Shown here piece by piece: positions 23,133-33,620 of a stretch of 64,000 bases of DNA. The stretch comes from Ideonella aquatica. GTDB taxonomy: Bacteria > Pseudomonadota > Gammaproteobacteria > Burkholderiales > Burkholderiaceae_C. A model generated the notes under the pieces. That model was given only the letters and a program-made list of their open reading frames with translations. It was not told the origin of the DNA and did no database searches. The stretch's first letter is position 1; each line of letters begins with the position of its first letter. Where the stretch lies: the NCBI RefSeq assembly GCF_018069755.1, contig NZ_JAGQDE010000012.1, forward strand, positions 62,001 through 126,000. The letters are read 5' to 3'. A program made the translations under genes and the position numbers.

Positions 23133-24632
23133 ATGCCCCTGACCCCCATGCCATCCTCCTTCGCCGTAGCGCCCTGGCGGCTGACCGGCGTCGTCTATGG
23201 CGCGCTGGTCAACCATGCGCCGCAACTGGCCGCGCTGGGCCAGGCCGTGCACGCCGCGCCCTACAAGGCGCCGCCGGCTCACCCGGTGCTGCAGGTCCGG
23301 CCGCGCAACACGCTGTGCGGGCCGGGCTCGGTGGTGGCGGTGCCGGCGGCGGTGGAGGTGGGGGCCTCGCTGGGCGTCGTCATCGGCCGCACGGCTTGCC
23401 GGGTGTCGGTGGACGATGCGCCGGGCGTGATCGCCGGCTACGCGGTGGTGGCCGAGCTGGGCCTGCCGCCCGACAACCACTATCGCCCCACAGTGCGCCT
23501 GAAGGCGCGCGACGGCTTCACCGTCATCGGTCCGGTGGTGGCCGCCAGCGAGATTGACGACCCCGATGCGCTGGCGGTGCAGGTGCTGATCGGTGGCCAG
23601 ACAGCGCACCAGGGCCACACCGGCGATCGCGTGCGCGGTGTGGCCGAGCTGATCGCCGCGGTGACCGAGTTCATGACGCTGCAGCCCGGCGATGTGCTGC
23701 TGCTGGGCGCCGACACGCCCGCGCCGCAGGCGCGCGCCGGGGACGCGGTGGCGGTGGCGATCGAGGAGCTGGGCACCCTGTCCTTCTCATTGTGCGAGGA
23801 GCAGGCTGCGCCCGCCGTGCCGAACGATCCCCCCGCGGTGGATGGCACCGATCTGCCGCCGCGCGGCCCGGTGGCCCGCGTGGCCTATGCGGGCGCCGTG
23901 CACACCGCCCGCCCGCACCCGCAGGGCCTGCAACTGACCGATGGCCGCGTCCTGCGCGAGGACCAGGTGCAGTGGTTGCCGCCCCTCGCGGTGGGCACCA
24001 TCCTGGCGCTGGGCCTGAACTACGCCGACCACCTGAAGGAGCTCAGCAAGGAGCTCACCGTCACGGCCAAGGACGAGCCGCTGGTCTTCCTGAAGGGCCC
24101 AGGCGCACTGGTGGGCCACCGCGGCGTCACGCGCCGCCCGGCCGGCGTGCAGTTCATGCACTACGAGTGCGAGTTGGCGGTGGTGATCGGCCGCACGGCG
24201 CGCCACGTGTCCGCCAAGGACGCCATGGCCCATGTGGCCGGCTACACCGTCTGCAACGACTACGCGATCCGCGACTATCTGGAGAACTGGTACCGCCCCA
24301 ACCTGCGCGTCAAGAACCGCGATGGCGCCACTGCGCTGGGTCCGTGGTTCGTGCCCGTGGCCGATGTGCCTGATCCCCATGCATTGGCGCTGCGCACCCG
24401 CGTCAACGGCCAGACCGTGCAGCAGGGTACGACGGCGAACATGGTCAACACCATTCCGGCGCTGATCGAGTATCTCAGCAGTTTCATGACGCTGCAGGCG
24501 GGCGACGTCATCCTCACCGGCACGCCCGAGGGCGTGGTCAACGTCAACGAGGGCGACGAGGTCGTCTGCGAGATCGACGGCATCGGCCGTCTGGTCAACA
24601 CGATCGTCGGCGACGGCGTGTTCGGCCGCTGA
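23133..24632 (+). CDS. hpaG: HpaG, fused 4-hydroxyphenylacetate-degradation isomerase/decarboxylase
   Basis: A 499-residue protein of two homologous fumarylacetoacetase-fold halves, HpaG1 and HpaG2. Half one ends around residue 215 with FMTLQPGDVLLLGADTP. Half two repeats the pattern with FMTLQAGDVILTGTPEGV and keeps the fuller metal/active-site segments (LGLNYADHLKEL; FMHYECELAVVIGRTARHVS). It converts 5-oxopent-3-ene-1,2,5-tricarboxylate to 2-oxohept-3-ene-dioate. The start at 23133 lacks a good ribosome site; 23148 is an alternative. First gene of the hpa operon, 19 bp before hpaE. Confidence 0.88.
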   Translation: MPLTPMPSSFAVAPWRLTGVVYGALVNHAPQLAALGQAVHAAPYKAPPAHPVLQVRPRNTLCGPGSVVAVPAAVEVGASLGVVIGRTACRVSVDDAPGVIAGYAVVAELGLPPDNHYRPTVRLKARDGFTVIGPVVAASEIDDPDALAVQVLIGGQTAHQGHTGDRVRGVAELIAAVTEFMTLQPGDVLLLGADTPAPQARAGDAVAVAIEELGTLSFSLCEEQAAPAVPNDPPAVDGTDLPPRGPVARVAYAGAVHTARPHPQGLQLTDGRVLREDQVQWLPPLAVGTILALGLNYADHLKELSKELTVTAKDEPLVFLKGPGALVGHRGVTRRPAGVQFMHYECELAVVIGRTARHVSAKDAMAHVAGYTVCNDYAIRDYLENWYRPNLRVKNRDGATALGPWFVPVADVPDPHALALRTRVNGQTVQQGTTANMVNTIPALIEYLSSFMTLQAGDVILTGTPEGVVNVNEGDEVVCEIDGIGRLVNTIVGDGVFGR

Positions 24633-24651
24633 CACACACGAGAGATCATTC

Positions 24652-26109
24652 ATGCGCATTGACCACCTGATCAACGGCCGTCCCGTGGCCGGCAGCCAGT
24701 ACTTCGAGACCGTCAACCCCGCCACCCAGGCTGTGCTGGCCGAGGTGGCCGCCGGTGGTGCCGCCGAGGTGGACGCTGCGGTGCAGGCCGCCAAGGCGGC
24801 GTTCCCGGCCTGGGCCGGGCTGCCTGCGCCGGAGCGCGCCAGGAAGATCCGCGCACTGGGTGACCTGATCACGAAGCATGTGCCCGAGCTGGCGCAGACC
24901 GAGACGAAGGACACCGGCCAGAGCATCAGCCAGACCGGCAAGCAGCTGGTGCCACGCGCCGCCGACAACTTCCACTACTTCGCCGAGATGTGTGTGCGCG
25001 TGGATGGCCACACCTACCCCACGCCCACGCACCTGAACTACACGCTGTTCCACCCGGTGGGCGTGTGCGCGCTGATCAGCCCCTGGAACGTGCCCTTCAT
25101 GACCGCCACCTGGAAAGTGGCGCCCTGCCTGGCCTTTGGCAACACCGCGGTGTTGAAGATGAGCGAGCTGTCGCCGATGACCGCCGCCCGCCTGGGTGAG
25201 CTGGCACTGGAGGCCGGCATCCCGGCGGGCGTGCTGAACATCGTGCACGGCTATGGCCGGGACGCCGGCGAGCCGCTGTGCGCCCACCCCGATGTGCGGG
25301 CGATCAGCTTCACTGGCTCCACCGCCACCGGCAACCGCATCGTGCAGGCGGCGGGCCTGAAGAAGTTCAGCATGGAACTGGGCGGCAAGAGCCCGTTCGT
25401 CATCTTTGCCGACGCTGACCTGGACCGCGCGCTGGACGCCGCGGTGTTCATGATCTTCAGCAACAACGGTGAGCGCTGCACCGCGGGCAGCCGCATCCTG
25501 GTGCAACAGAGCATCTACGCGGACTTCGCCGCGAAGTTCGCCGAGCGCGCGAAGCGCATCACCGTGGGCGACCCGCTCGACGAGCAGACCATCATCGGCC
25601 CGATGATCTCCCCCGGCCACCTGGCCAAGGTGCGCCACTACATCGAGCTGGGCCCGAAGGAGGGCGCCACACTGCTGTGCGGCGGCCTGGAGGCGCCGGA
25701 GCTGCCGGCCCATCTGGCCCAAGGCAACTTCGTCAGGCCGACGGTGTTTGCCGACGTCGACAACCGCATGAAGATCGCCCAGGATGAGATCTTCGGCCCG
25801 GTCGCCTGCCTGATCCCGTTCGAGGACGAGGCCGAGGCCATCCGCATCGCCAACGACACGGCCTACGGCCTGTCCAGCTATGTCTGGACCGAGAACCTGG
25901 GCAAGGCGCACCGCGTGGCCGCCGCCATCGAGGCGGGCATGTGCTTCGTCAACAGCCAGAACGTGCGCGACCTGCGCCAGCCCTTTGGCGGCACCAAGGC
26001 CAGCGGCACCGGCCGGGAGGGGGGCACCTGGAGCTACGAGGTCTTCCTGGAGCCCAAGAACATCGCCGTGTCGATGGGCTCGCACCACATTCCGCACTGG
26101 GGAGTCTGA
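24652..26109 (+). CDS. hpaE: 5-carboxymethyl-2-hydroxymuconate semialdehyde dehydrogenase HpaE
   Basis: A 485-residue aldehyde dehydrogenase with intact motifs: SPWNVPFMTATWKVAPCLAF, FTGSTATGNRIV (NAD binding), MELGGKSPF (general-base Glu) and NNGERCTAGSRI with catalytic Cys276. It oxidises the semialdehyde ring-cleavage product to 5-carboxymethyl-2-hydroxymuconate using NAD+. The N-terminal MRIDHLINGRPVAGSQYFET and the position between hpaG and hpaD support HpaE over other dehydrogenases. Two base pairs separate it from hpaD. Confidence 0.93.
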   Translation: MRIDHLINGRPVAGSQYFETVNPATQAVLAEVAAGGAAEVDAAVQAAKAAFPAWAGLPAPERARKIRALGDLITKHVPELAQTETKDTGQSISQTGKQLVPRAADNFHYFAEMCVRVDGHTYPTPTHLNYTLFHPVGVCALISPWNVPFMTATWKVAPCLAFGNTAVLKMSELSPMTAARLGELALEAGIPAGVLNIVHGYGRDAGEPLCAHPDVRAISFTGSTATGNRIVQAAGLKKFSMELGGKSPFVIFADADLDRALDAAVFMIFSNNGERCTAGSRILVQQSIYADFAAKFAERAKRITVGDPLDEQTIIGPMISPGHLAKVRHYIELGPKEGATLLCGGLEAPELPAHLAQGNFVRPTVFADVDNRMKIAQDEIFGPVACLIPFEDEAEAIRIANDTAYGLSSYVWTENLGKAHRVAAAIEAGMCFVNSQNVRDLRQPFGGTKASGTGREGGTWSYEVFLEPKNIAVSMGSHHIPHWGV

Positions 26110-26111
26110 CC

Positions 26112-27038
26112 ATGGGACGATTGGCTTTGGTGGGCAAGATCACCCACGTCCCGTCGATGTACCTGTCCGAGCTGGACGGCCCGCGCCAGGGCACGCGCCA
26201 GGACGCGATCGACGGCCACATCGAGATCGGCCGGCGCTGCCGCGAGCTGGGCGTGGATACCATCGTGGTGTTCGACACCCACTGGCTGGTCAACGCCAAC
26301 TACCACCTGAACTGCGCGCCGCATTTCCAGGGCACCTACACCAGCAACGAGCTGCCGCACTTCATCAAGAACCTGCCCTTCGCGTGCCCCGGCAACCCCG
26401 AGCTGGGGCGGCTGATGGCGCAGGTGGCCACCGAGATGGGCGTCGAGACCCTGGCCCACGCCGAGACCACGCTGGACCCCGAGTACGGCACCCTGGTGCC
26501 GATGCGCTACATGAACGCCGACCAGCACTTCAAGGTGATCTCGGTGTCGGCGCTGTGCACGGTGCACTACCTCAATGATTCGGCGCGCCTGGGCTGGGCG
26601 CTGCGCCAGGCGGTGGAGCAGCACTACGACGGCACCGTGGCCTTTCTGGCCAGCGGATCCTTGAGCCACCGCTTCGCGCAGAACGGCCTGGCGCCCGAGT
26701 ACGCGTTCAAGATCTGGAGTCCCTTCCTGGAGCAGCTGGACCGCCGCGTGGTCGAGATGTGGCAGCGGGGCCAGTGGGCCGACTTCTGCGCCATGCTGCC
26801 CGAGTACGCCAGCAAGGGCCACGGCGAGGGGTTCATGCACGACACCGCGATGATGCTGGGCGCACTGGGCTGGAGCGAGTACGCCGGCCCCGCCGAGATC
26901 ATCACGCCTTACTTTGGCGCCAGCGGCACCGGCCAGATCAATGCGCTGTTCCCGGTCACACCGGTCAGCGGCCGAGCGATCCCGGCGGCCCAGGCCTCAT
27001 CGGCCGAGGGGTACACCGCCATCTCGACCCGTCTGTGA
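26112..27038 (+). CDS. hpaD: 3,4-dihydroxyphenylacetate 2,3-dioxygenase HpaD (class III extradiol)
   Basis: A 308-residue protein of the LigB/class III extradiol superfamily. KITHVPSMYLSELDGPRQGT and VVFDTHWLVNANYHLNCAPH place the iron His ligands near the N-terminus. FLASGSLSHRFAQNG and GEGFMHDTAMMLGALGW follow. It opens the homoprotocatechuate ring with O2. The ATG at 26112 follows GGAG and aligns with the family N-terminus. Confidence 0.93.
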   Translation: MGRLALVGKITHVPSMYLSELDGPRQGTRQDAIDGHIEIGRRCRELGVDTIVVFDTHWLVNANYHLNCAPHFQGTYTSNELPHFIKNLPFACPGNPELGRLMAQVATEMGVETLAHAETTLDPEYGTLVPMRYMNADQHFKVISVSALCTVHYLNDSARLGWALRQAVEQHYDGTVAFLASGSLSHRFAQNGLAPEYAFKIWSPFLEQLDRRVVEMWQRGQWADFCAMLPEYASKGHGEGFMHDTAMMLGALGWSEYAGPAEIITPYFGASGTGQINALFPVTPVSGRAIPAAQASSAEGYTAISTRL

Positions 27039-27048
27039 AGGACGCGCG

Positions 27049-27468
27049 ATGCCGCACCTGGTGATCCTCTACACGCCCGACCTGGACCGCCCACTGGACC
27101 AGGGCGGCAGCGACATGACGGCGCTGTGCCGCGCGCTGGCCGACACCATGCTGGCCGCACGCGATGAAGCCGGTTCGGCGGTCTTCCCCCCGGGCGGCGT
27201 GCGCGTGCTGGCCTACCCGGCCGCGCACAGCGCGGTGGCCGACGGCCGCGGCGACTACGGCTTCGTCTACCTGAACCTGCGCATGGGCCGCGGCCGCAGC
27301 GCCGCGGTGCATGCGGCGGTGGGTCAGGCGCTGGAGGCCACCGCCAAGAACCACTTCGCGCCGCTGCTGGCGACGCGGCCGATTGGCGTGACGCTGCAGA
27401 TCGACGAAGGCCCCGAGGTCTTTGACGCCAAGAACAGCTCGCTGCACCCCTTGTTCCGCAAGCCCTGA
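27049..27468 (+). CDS. hpaF: 5-carboxymethyl-2-hydroxymuconate delta-isomerase HpaF
   Basis: A 139-residue protein starting MPHLVILYTPDL, so Pro2 is available as the catalytic N-terminal proline of the tautomerase superfamily. GRSAAVHAAVGQALEATAKN and LQIDEGPEVFDAKNSSLHPL match the CHMI family. It isomerises 5-carboxymethyl-2-hydroxymuconate before HpaG acts. It lies 10 bp after hpaD with GAAGGA as ribosome site, and 3 bp before hpaH. Confidence 0.92.
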   Translation: MPHLVILYTPDLDRPLDQGGSDMTALCRALADTMLAARDEAGSAVFPPGGVRVLAYPAAHSAVADGRGDYGFVYLNLRMGRGRSAAVHAAVGQALEATAKNHFAPLLATRPIGVTLQIDEGPEVFDAKNSSLHPLFRKP

Positions 27469-27471
27469 CCC

Positions 27472-28287
27472 ATGCTCGACGACACCACCATCGCCCAGCT
27501 CGCCGCCGAGCTGCACACCTCCGAGCAGACCCGCGTGCCGGTCGAGCACTTCAGCAAGCGCTTCCCCGGCATGACGATCGAGGACGGCTACCGCGTCAGC
27601 CGCGCCTGGGTGGCAGCGCAGATCGCCGGTGGCGCGCGCGTGATCGGCCACAAGATCGGCCTGACCAGCCGCGCGATGCAGATCAGCAGCCAGATCACCG
27701 AGCCCGACTACGGCACGCTGCTGGACCACATGCTCTACCGCTGCGAGGGCGAGGCGGTGCTCGACATTCCGCTGAACCGCTTCATCGCCCCGCGCGTGGA
27801 GGTGGAGCTGGCCTTCATCCTGAAGTCGCCGCTGCGCGGGCCCGACGTGACGGTGGAGCAGGTGCTGGACGCCACAGAGTTCATCACCCCGGCGATCGAG
27901 ATCATCGATGCCCGCATCGAACAGTTCGACCGCCACACCAAGGCCATGCGCAAGGTCTTCGACACGATCAGCGACAACGCCGCCAATGCCGGCATCGTGC
28001 TGGGCGGCCAGCGGGTCGGCCCACGCGCGGTGGACCGTGCCTGGTGCGGCGCCATCCTGCGCCAGAACGGCGTGGTCGAAGAGACTGGGCTGGCCGCCGG
28101 CGTGCAGGGCGATCCGGCCATCGGCATCGCCTGGCTGGCCAACAAGCTGGCGCCCTGGGGCGAGACGCTGCAGCCCGGCCACATCGTGCTGGCGGGCTCG
28201 TTCACGCGGCCGGTGGCGGCCAAGGCGGGCGATGTCTTCCAGGCCGACTACGGCCCGCTGGGCGTCCTGAACTTCCGTTTCGTCTGA
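27472..28287 (+). CDS. hpaH: 2-oxohept-3-ene-1,7-dioate hydratase HpaH
   Basis: A 271-residue member of the hydratase/decarboxylase family (MhpD/HpaH). [31 protein letters not shown] and [20 protein letters not shown] supply the metal-binding Glu residues. [20 protein letters not shown] is characteristic of HpaH. It adds water to the HpaG product to give the substrate of HpaI. Three bases separate it from hpaF. Confidence 0.93.
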   Translation: MLDDTTIAQLAAELHTSEQTRVPVEHFSKRFPGMTIEDGYRVSRAWVAAQIAGGARVIGHKIGLTSRAMQISSQITEPDYGTLLDHMLYRCEGEAVLDIPLNRFIAPRVEVELAFILKSPLRGPDVTVEQVLDATEFITPAIEIIDARIEQFDRHTKAMRKVFDTISDNAANAGIVLGGQRVGPRAVDRAWCGAILRQNGVVEETGLAAGVQGDPAIGIAWLANKLAPWGETLQPGHIVLAGSFTRPVAAKAGDVFQADYGPLGVLNFRFV

Positions 28288-28298
28288 GGGGCAGACCG

Positions 28299-29057
28299 AT
28301 GACTGCATTCACCCGCCCGGCTCGCTACAGTCCAACCGAATGGGACGCCCGCGTCCAACTGGCCGCCTGCTACCGCATCTTTGCCCACCTGGGCTGGTCG
28401 GAGCTGATCTACAACCACATCTCGCTGCGTGTTCCTGACGAGGACGGTCACTTCCTCATCAACCCCTTCGGCCTGCACTACACCGAGGTCACGGCCAGCA
28501 ACCTGGTGAAGGTGGACATCGACGGAAACATCGTCGGCCACAGCGACTGGCCGATCAACCCGGCCGGCTTCACCTTCCACGGCGCGATCCACGCCACGCT
28601 GCCCGACGCGCACTGCGTGATGCATGTGCACACCACGCCGACGATGGCGGTGTGCTGCCTGCAGGACGGGCTGTCCTTCACCAACTTCTATGCGGCGCAG
28701 CTGTACGGCCAGGTGGCGTACCACGACTTCGAGGGCATCACCGTGCACCGCGAGGAAGGTGCGCGCATCCTGGCCTCCAGTCAGGGCAAGCCGGTGCTGC
28801 TACTGCGCAACCACGGCCCGGTGGTGATCGGCCGCTCGCTGGCGCAGGCCTTCAACCTGATGTGGCTGGTGCAGCGCGCCTGCGAGGTGCAGATGGCCTC
28901 GCAGCCGATGGGGACGCTGCAGCCGATCAGCGAGGCCGCGCTGCAGGCCTGCGTGCGAGACTCGCTGAACTTCAACCCGAACTTCGGGGCTGGTGAGGAC
29001 TCGTTTGCCGCCATGCAGCGGCTGATCGACCGCATCGACCCCGGCTACCGCGCATGA
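28299..29057 (+). CDS. Class II aldolase/adducin-family protein within the hpa operon
   Basis: A 252-residue protein. The zinc site of class II aldolases is present: His109 and His111 in CVMHVHTTPT, and a later His in LLLRNHGPVVIG. However, the segment aligned with the catalytic Glu of FucA (SSEWxxH) reads NPAGFTFHGAIH here, with Gly at the Glu position, as in the adducin-like clade. Aldolase activity is therefore doubtful. It is not a standard hpa enzyme. It starts 12 bp after hpaH and overlaps the next gene by 4 bp, so it is co-expressed with the pathway. Confidence 0.82.
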   Translation: MTAFTRPARYSPTEWDARVQLAACYRIFAHLGWSELIYNHISLRVPDEDGHFLINPFGLHYTEVTASNLVKVDIDGNIVGHSDWPINPAGFTFHGAIHATLPDAHCVMHVHTTPTMAVCCLQDGLSFTNFYAAQLYGQVAYHDFEGITVHREEGARILASSQGKPVLLLRNHGPVVIGRSLAQAFNLMWLVQRACEVQMASQPMGTLQPISEAALQACVRDSLNFNPNFGAGEDSFAAMQRLIDRIDPGYRA

Positions 29058-30073
29058 GTGTTCCGCTGCACAAGGTCTGCGTCGTCGGTGTCGGCGCCAT
29101 TGGGGGCGTGTTCGCGGCCTGGCTGGGCTCGCGGCTGCCGACCGGACAGATCGCGCTGAGCGCGCTGGCACGCGGCCAGACGCTGCGCACGCTGCAGGCC
29201 GATGGGCTGTGCTGGGTCGACGGCGATGGCGGCGAGCAGCGCATCACCCTGGCTGCCAGCGATGACGCGACCGCGCTGGGCCCGCAGGACCTGGTGATCG
29301 TCTCCGTCAAGGGTCCGGCGATGCCGGCGGTGGCCGAGCAGATCCGCCCGCTGCTGGCCGCCCACACGGTGGTGCTGGTGGCGATGAACGGCGTGCCCTG
29401 GTGGTTCTTCGACGGCCTGGGCGGCGAGTGTGCGGGTCTGCAACTCCAGGCCGTGGACCCGGGCGGCCGCACCGCCGCCGCGCTGCCCACCGCGCAGGTG
29501 CTGGGCTGCGTGGTCCATGTCAGCGCCGCGGCGCCGCGGCCCGGGCGCATCGAGCGCATCAAGAACAACCAGCTGATCATCGGTGAGCCGGCAGGCGGCC
29601 TCAGCCCTCGCGTGCAGGCGGTGGCCGCGCTGCTGGAGTCGGCCGGCTTCGCGGTCAAGCAGGCCGAGCGCATCCAGCAGGAGATCTGGTTCAAGCTGTG
29701 GGGCAACATGACGATGAACCCGGTCTCGGCGCTGACCGGCGCACCCTGTGACCGCATCCTCGATGACCCGCTGGTGCGTGGCTTCTGCAGCGCCGTGATG
29801 ACCGAGGCCCAGGCGATCGGCGCGCGCATCGGCTGCGGCATCGACCAGGTGCCTGATGACCGCCACGCGATCACCCGCAGCCTGGGCTCATTCAAGACCT
29901 CGATGCTGCAGGACGTGGAAGCCGGTCGCGCGATCGAACTGGACGCGTTGGTGGGCGCGGTGCGCGAGATCGGCCAGCACCTGGGCCTCGCCACACCGAA
30001 CATTGACGCGCTGCTGGGCCTGACCCGGCTGATGGCCCGCGAACGCGGCCTGTACCCCAAGGACGCCGCATGA
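29054..30073 (+). CDS. Ketopantoate reductase-family (ApbA/PanE-like) oxidoreductase
   Basis: A 339-residue NAD(P)-dependent reductase. The N-terminal Rossmann motif is [39 protein letters not shown] supplies the catalytic Lys and Asn of the family, and [20 protein letters not shown] the conserved Ser and Asp/Glu. Its place between an adducin-like gene and hpaI, with ATGA overlaps on both sides, suggests it reduces a 2-oxo acid linked to this catabolic route rather than making pantoate. That is inference. Confidence 0.85.
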   Translation: MSVPLHKVCVVGVGAIGGVFAAWLGSRLPTGQIALSALARGQTLRTLQADGLCWVDGDGGEQRITLAASDDATALGPQDLVIVSVKGPAMPAVAEQIRPLLAAHTVVLVAMNGVPWWFFDGLGGECAGLQLQAVDPGGRTAAALPTAQVLGCVVHVSAAAPRPGRIERIKNNQLIIGEPAGGLSPRVQAVAALLESAGFAVKQAERIQQEIWFKLWGNMTMNPVSALTGAPCDRILDDPLVRGFCSAVMTEAQAIGARIGCGIDQVPDDRHAITRSLGSFKTSMLQDVEAGRAIELDALVGAVREIGQHLGLATPNIDALLGLTRLMARERGLYPKDAA

Positions 30074-30873
30074 TGCAGATCCCCGCCAACCACTTCCGCC
30101 ACGCGCTGCGCGAGGGCCGCGCCCAGATCGGTTGCTGGGTCGGTTTTGCCGATCCCAACGTCGCCGAGGCGCTGGCCACTTGCGGCTACGACTGGCTGTT
30201 GCTTGATGGCGAGCACGCGCCGAACGATCCGCGCACCGTGCTGGCCCAGCTGCGCGCGATGGCGCCTTACCCCACGCAGGCCATCGTGCGGCCGGTGATC
30301 GGCGATGTGGCGCTGATCAAGCAGTACCTGGACGTGGGCGCGCAGACGCTGCTGGTGCCGATGGTCGATACGCCCGAGCAGGCGGCGCTGCTGGTACGGG
30401 CCATGCGCTACCCGCCCGAGGGCATCCGCGGCATGGGCGCGGCGCTGGCGCGGGCCTCGCGCTGGAACCAGGTCGAGCAGTACGTGCACAAGGCCAACGA
30501 CGAGATGTGCCTGCTGGTGCAGGCCGAGACGGTGCAGGCGGTGCAGCACCTGGCGGCCATCGCTGCGGTGGACGGCGTCGACGGCGTGTTCTTCGGTCCG
30601 GCCGACCTGTCGGCCAGCATGGGCTACCGCGGCCAGCCGGGACACCCGGATGTGCAGAAGGTGATCCTGGACGGCATCGCCACCGTGCGTGCTGCCGGCA
30701 AGGCGCCAGGCATCCTGGCCACCGACCCGGCGCTGGCGCAGCAGTACCTGGACGCCGGAGCGCTGTTCGTGGCCGTCGGCCTGGACACGGCGATGCTGGT
30801 CAAGGCCGCCAGCGACATGGCGCGGCGCTTCCGGACAGCGCCAACACCGCCTGTCGGTGGCGGCGGCTACTGA
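30070..30873 (+). CDS. hpaI: 4-hydroxy-2-oxoheptanedioate aldolase HpaI
   Basis: A 267-residue HpcH/HpaI class II pyruvate aldolase. [40 protein letters not shown] (catalytic His), [12 protein letters not shown] (metal Glu) and [15 protein letters not shown] (metal Asp) are intact. It splits 4-hydroxy-2-oxoheptanedioate to pyruvate and succinate semialdehyde, the last step in this cluster. It overlaps the preceding reductase gene by 4 bp and ends exactly at the convergent SDR stop. Confidence 0.93.
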   Translation: MMQIPANHFRHALREGRAQIGCWVGFADPNVAEALATCGYDWLLLDGEHAPNDPRTVLAQLRAMAPYPTQAIVRPVIGDVALIKQYLDVGAQTLLVPMVDTPEQAALLVRAMRYPPEGIRGMGAALARASRWNQVEQYVHKANDEMCLLVQAETVQAVQHLAAIAAVDGVDGVFFGPADLSASMGYRGQPGHPDVQKVILDGIATVRAAGKAPGILATDPALAQQYLDAGALFVAVGLDTAMLVKAASDMARRFRTAPTPPVGGGGY

Positions 30874-31614
30874 TCAGACGGTCATGCCGCCCGACACTTC
30901 CAGCACCGCGCCGTTGACATAGCTGGCCTCGTCGCTGGCCAGGAAGGCATAGGCGTTGGCGATCTCGTCGGCGTGGCCCAGGCGCTTGAGGGGCACCTGC
31001 TCGCGCATGTGGTCGAGCACCTTGTCAGGCATGCTGGCCAGGATGGGCGTCTCGATGAAGCCCGGCGCCACCGCGTTGACGCGCACGCCCTTGGGGCCCA
31101 GCTCGCGACTCCAGGTCTTGGTGAAACCGATCACGCCGAACTTGCTGGCGGCGTAGTTGGTCTGGCCGAAGTTGCCATAGATGCCCACCACGCTGGAGGC
31201 GTTCAGGATCACGCCGGCGCGCTGGTCCACCATGGTGTCCACCACCGCCTGCGCGCAGTGGAAGACGCCGCGCAGGTTGACGTCGATCACCGCGTCGAAC
31301 TGCGCCAGCGTCATCTTCTGCAGCCGCGCGTCCTGGGTGATGCCGGCGTTGTTGACCAGCACGTCGATGCGGCCGAACTGGGCCTTCACCGCGGCCACCA
31401 TCGCATCGACCTGGGCGCGGTCGGTGACGTTGACCACGAAGCCGGCGGCCTGCGCGCCCAGACGGCGGCATTCGGCCACCGCCTCATCCACCGCGGCGGC
31501 CTTCATGTCGCAGACGATGACGGTGGCACCCTCGCGGGCGAACTTCAGCGCGGTGGCCAGGCCAATGCCCTGGGCGGCGCCGGTGATGATGCTGACCTTG
31601 TCCTTCAAACGCAT
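30874..31614 (-). CDS. Short-chain dehydrogenase/reductase (FabG-like)
   Basis: A 246-residue classical [23 protein letters not shown] (TGxxxGIG cofactor loop), [29 protein letters not shown] with ASK (Ser-Tyr-Lys catalytic set) and [14 protein letters not shown] are all present. The family includes 3-oxoacyl-ACP and acetoacetyl-CoA reductases; the substrate cannot be assigned. Start ATG 31614. It is the last gene of a minus-strand run and convergent with hpaI, so it is not part of the hpa operon. Confidence 0.88.
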   Translation of the reverse strand: MRLKDKVSIITGAAQGIGLATALKFAREGATVIVCDMKAAAVDEAVAECRRLGAQAAGFVVNVTDRAQVDAMVAAVKAQFGRIDVLVNNAGITQDARLQKMTLAQFDAVIDVNLRGVFHCAQAVVDTMVDQRAGVILNASSVVGIYGNFGQTNYAASKFGVIGFTKTWSRELGPKGVRVNAVAPGFIETPILASMPDKVLDHMREQVPLKRLGHADEIANAYAFLASDEASYVNGAVLEVSGGMTV

Positions 31615-31631
31615 GGTGGGTGAGTTCTTCT

Positions 31632-32216
31632 TCAGAGGTTCAGGAAACGGGTGAGCTGGGGCAGGTCCTGGTCGTAGTCGGACAGCGCGTGGTCGCTGCC
31701 CTCCAGCAGGCGGATGGGGCAGCCGGTGTAGCGGGCGTGCATCTCGCGCCAGTCCAGCACCTCGTCGCCCTGGGCGATGACGACGAAATAGCGCTCGGGA
31801 CGGGTGATGGCCGACGGGGCGATCGCGCGCAGCTCGTCCATGTGCTCCAGCCGCACCTCCACCACCTGCGTGGGGTCGTGCCAGGCGGGCTGCTCGCCCA
31901 GGTACTTCACCAGGTCGCGCGCCGGATCGACCGCGGGGTTGAGCAGCACGGCGCGGCAGCCGGTGCGCTCGGCCACCGCGGTGGCGTAGAAGCCGCCCAG
32001 TGAGCTGCCGATCACCGCCATGCGCTGCCACGGCCAGTCGGCGATGCCGTCCATGATCAGCTGCATCGCTGCAGCGGGCGAGCCGGGCAGCTGCGGGCAC
32101 CACCAGTGCAGGTCGGGCCGGTTCGCCTGCACCCAGGCGTGGGTCATGCGCGCCTTGGTCGACAGCGGCGAGGACCTGAAACCGTGCAGGTAGAGGATGT
32201 GGCTGATCGGCGGCAC
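31632..32216 (-). CDS. YqiA/YcfP-like alpha/beta-fold esterase
   Basis: A 194-residue protein. I take GTG 32216 as start because the fold begins at [20 protein letters not shown], right after it; the upstream open frame overlaps mpl. [20 protein letters not shown] holds the nucleophile Ser (GSSLGG). The late Asp and His are probably in [11 protein letters not shown] and [12 protein letters not shown]. The family includes YqiA-type esterases of unknown physiological substrate. Eleven bases separate it from mpl. Confidence 0.82.
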   Translation of the reverse strand: MPPISHILYLHGFRSSPLSTKARMTHAWVQANRPDLHWWCPQLPGSPAAAMQLIMDGIADWPWQRMAVIGSSLGGFYATAVAERTGCRAVLLNPAVDPARDLVKYLGEQPAWHDPTQVVEVRLEHMDELRAIAPSAITRPERYFVVIAQGDEVLDWREMHARYTGCPIRLLEGSDHALSDYDQDLPQLTRFLNL

Positions 32217-32227
32217 GTCGGCGGGCC

Positions 32228-33586
32228 TCAGGCCTTGGCGGCCAGCGCGGCCAGCAGCTTGGCGTGGATGCCGCCGAAGCCGCCATTGCTCATGCACAGC
32301 ACCTGGTCGCCCGGGCGCGCGGCCTTGACGATGGCCGCCACCATCTTGTCGATCGAGTCCAGCACCACGGCCTGATCGCCCATCGGCGCCAGCGCCTCGG
32401 CGGCGTCCCAGCCCAGATTGCCGCTGTGGCAGAAGGACAGGTCGGCCTCCTCCAGCGCCCAGGGCAGCTGGGCCTTCATCGTGCCCAGTTTCATGGTGTT
32501 GCTGCGCGGCTCGAAGGCGGCCAGGATGCGCGCCGCCCCTACTTTGCGGCGCAGGCCGTTGACGGTGGTGCGGATCGCGGTGGGGTGGTGGGCGAAGTCG
32601 TCGTAGACGGTGACGCCGCCGGCCTCGCCGCGCTTTTCCAGACGGCGCTTGACGTTCTGGAACGTGGCCAGGCCGGCGGCGGCCACCTCGGGCGCCACGC
32701 CCACATGCTCGGCCGCGGCGATCGTGGCCAGGGCATTGAGCTGGTTGTGCTCGCCCAGCAGCGCCCAGTCGACGCGGGCCACCTTCATGGCGCCGCGCAG
32801 CACGTCAAAGGCATGGGGCTCGCCGCGGGCGCGCAGTGCGCCAGGCTCTTCCTTCATCGGGCCGAAGCGCACCACCTCGCTCCAACAGCCGCGCGCCAGC
32901 ACGCGCTGCAGGGATTCTTCACGGGCGTTCACCACCAGCCGGCCGCTGGCCGGCACGGTGCGCACCAGGTGGTGGAACTGGGTTTCGATCGCGGCCAGGT
33001 CGGCAAAGATGTCGGCGTGGTCGAACTCCAGGTTGTTCAGCACCGCGGTGCGCGGCCGGTAGTGCACGAACTTGCTGCGCTTGTCGAAGAAGGCGGTGTC
33101 GTACTCGTCGGCCTCGATGACAAAGTACCGGCCGCCGCCCAGCCGCGCGCTGATGCCGAAGTTCTGCGGCACACCGCCGACCAGGAAGCCCGGCTGCAGC
33201 CCGGCATACTCCAGCACCCAGGCCAGCATCGAGGTGGTGGTGGTCTTGCCGTGGGTGCCGGCCACCGCCAGCACATGGCGGCCCTGCAGCACGTTCTCCG
33301 CCAGCCACTGCGGGCCGCTGGTGTAGGCGGCGCCCGCATCCAGGATGGCCTCCATCAGTGGGTTGCCGCGGGTGACCACATTGCCCACCACGAAGACATC
33401 GGGCTTGAGCGCCATCTGTTCGGCGCCGAAGCCCTCGATCAGGTCGATGCCGAGTGCGCGCAACTGGTCGCTCATCGGCGGGTAGACGTTGGCGTCGCAG
33501 CCGGTCACGGTGTGGCCGGCTTCGCGCGCCAGCGCGGCGATACCGCCCATGAAGGTGCCGCAGATGCCGAGGATGTGGATGTGCAT
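32228..33586 (-). CDS. mpl: UDP-N-acetylmuramate:L-alanyl-gamma-D-glutamyl-meso-DAP ligase Mpl
   Basis: A 452-residue Mur-ligase family enzyme. The N-terminal [20 protein letters not shown], the ATP loop [40 protein letters not shown] and [20 protein letters not shown] are diagnostic of Mpl. It joins recycled tripeptide to UDP-MurNAc in peptidoglycan recycling. Cytoplasmic. The length is normal for the family. Confidence 0.95.
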   Translation of the reverse strand: MHIHILGICGTFMGGIAALAREAGHTVTGCDANVYPPMSDQLRALGIDLIEGFGAEQMALKPDVFVVGNVVTRGNPLMEAILDAGAAYTSGPQWLAENVLQGRHVLAVAGTHGKTTTTSMLAWVLEYAGLQPGFLVGGVPQNFGISARLGGGRYFVIEADEYDTAFFDKRSKFVHYRPRTAVLNNLEFDHADIFADLAAIETQFHHLVRTVPASGRLVVNAREESLQRVLARGCWSEVVRFGPMKEEPGALRARGEPHAFDVLRGAMKVARVDWALLGEHNQLNALATIAAAEHVGVAPEVAAAGLATFQNVKRRLEKRGEAGGVTVYDDFAHHPTAIRTTVNGLRRKVGAARILAAFEPRSNTMKLGTMKAQLPWALEEADLSFCHSGNLGWDAAEALAPMGDQAVVLDSIDKMVAAIVKAARPGDQVLCMSNGGFGGIHAKLLAALAAKA

Positions 33587-33620
33587 GGGGGAGGGCGCGC
33601 CGCAGCGGGGCGCGCGCAGG

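Noticed and set aside
23133-24632. Two separate hpaG genes
   Set aside because: The two homologous halves are in one uninterrupted frame with no internal start or ribosome site at the junction, as in known fused HpaG.
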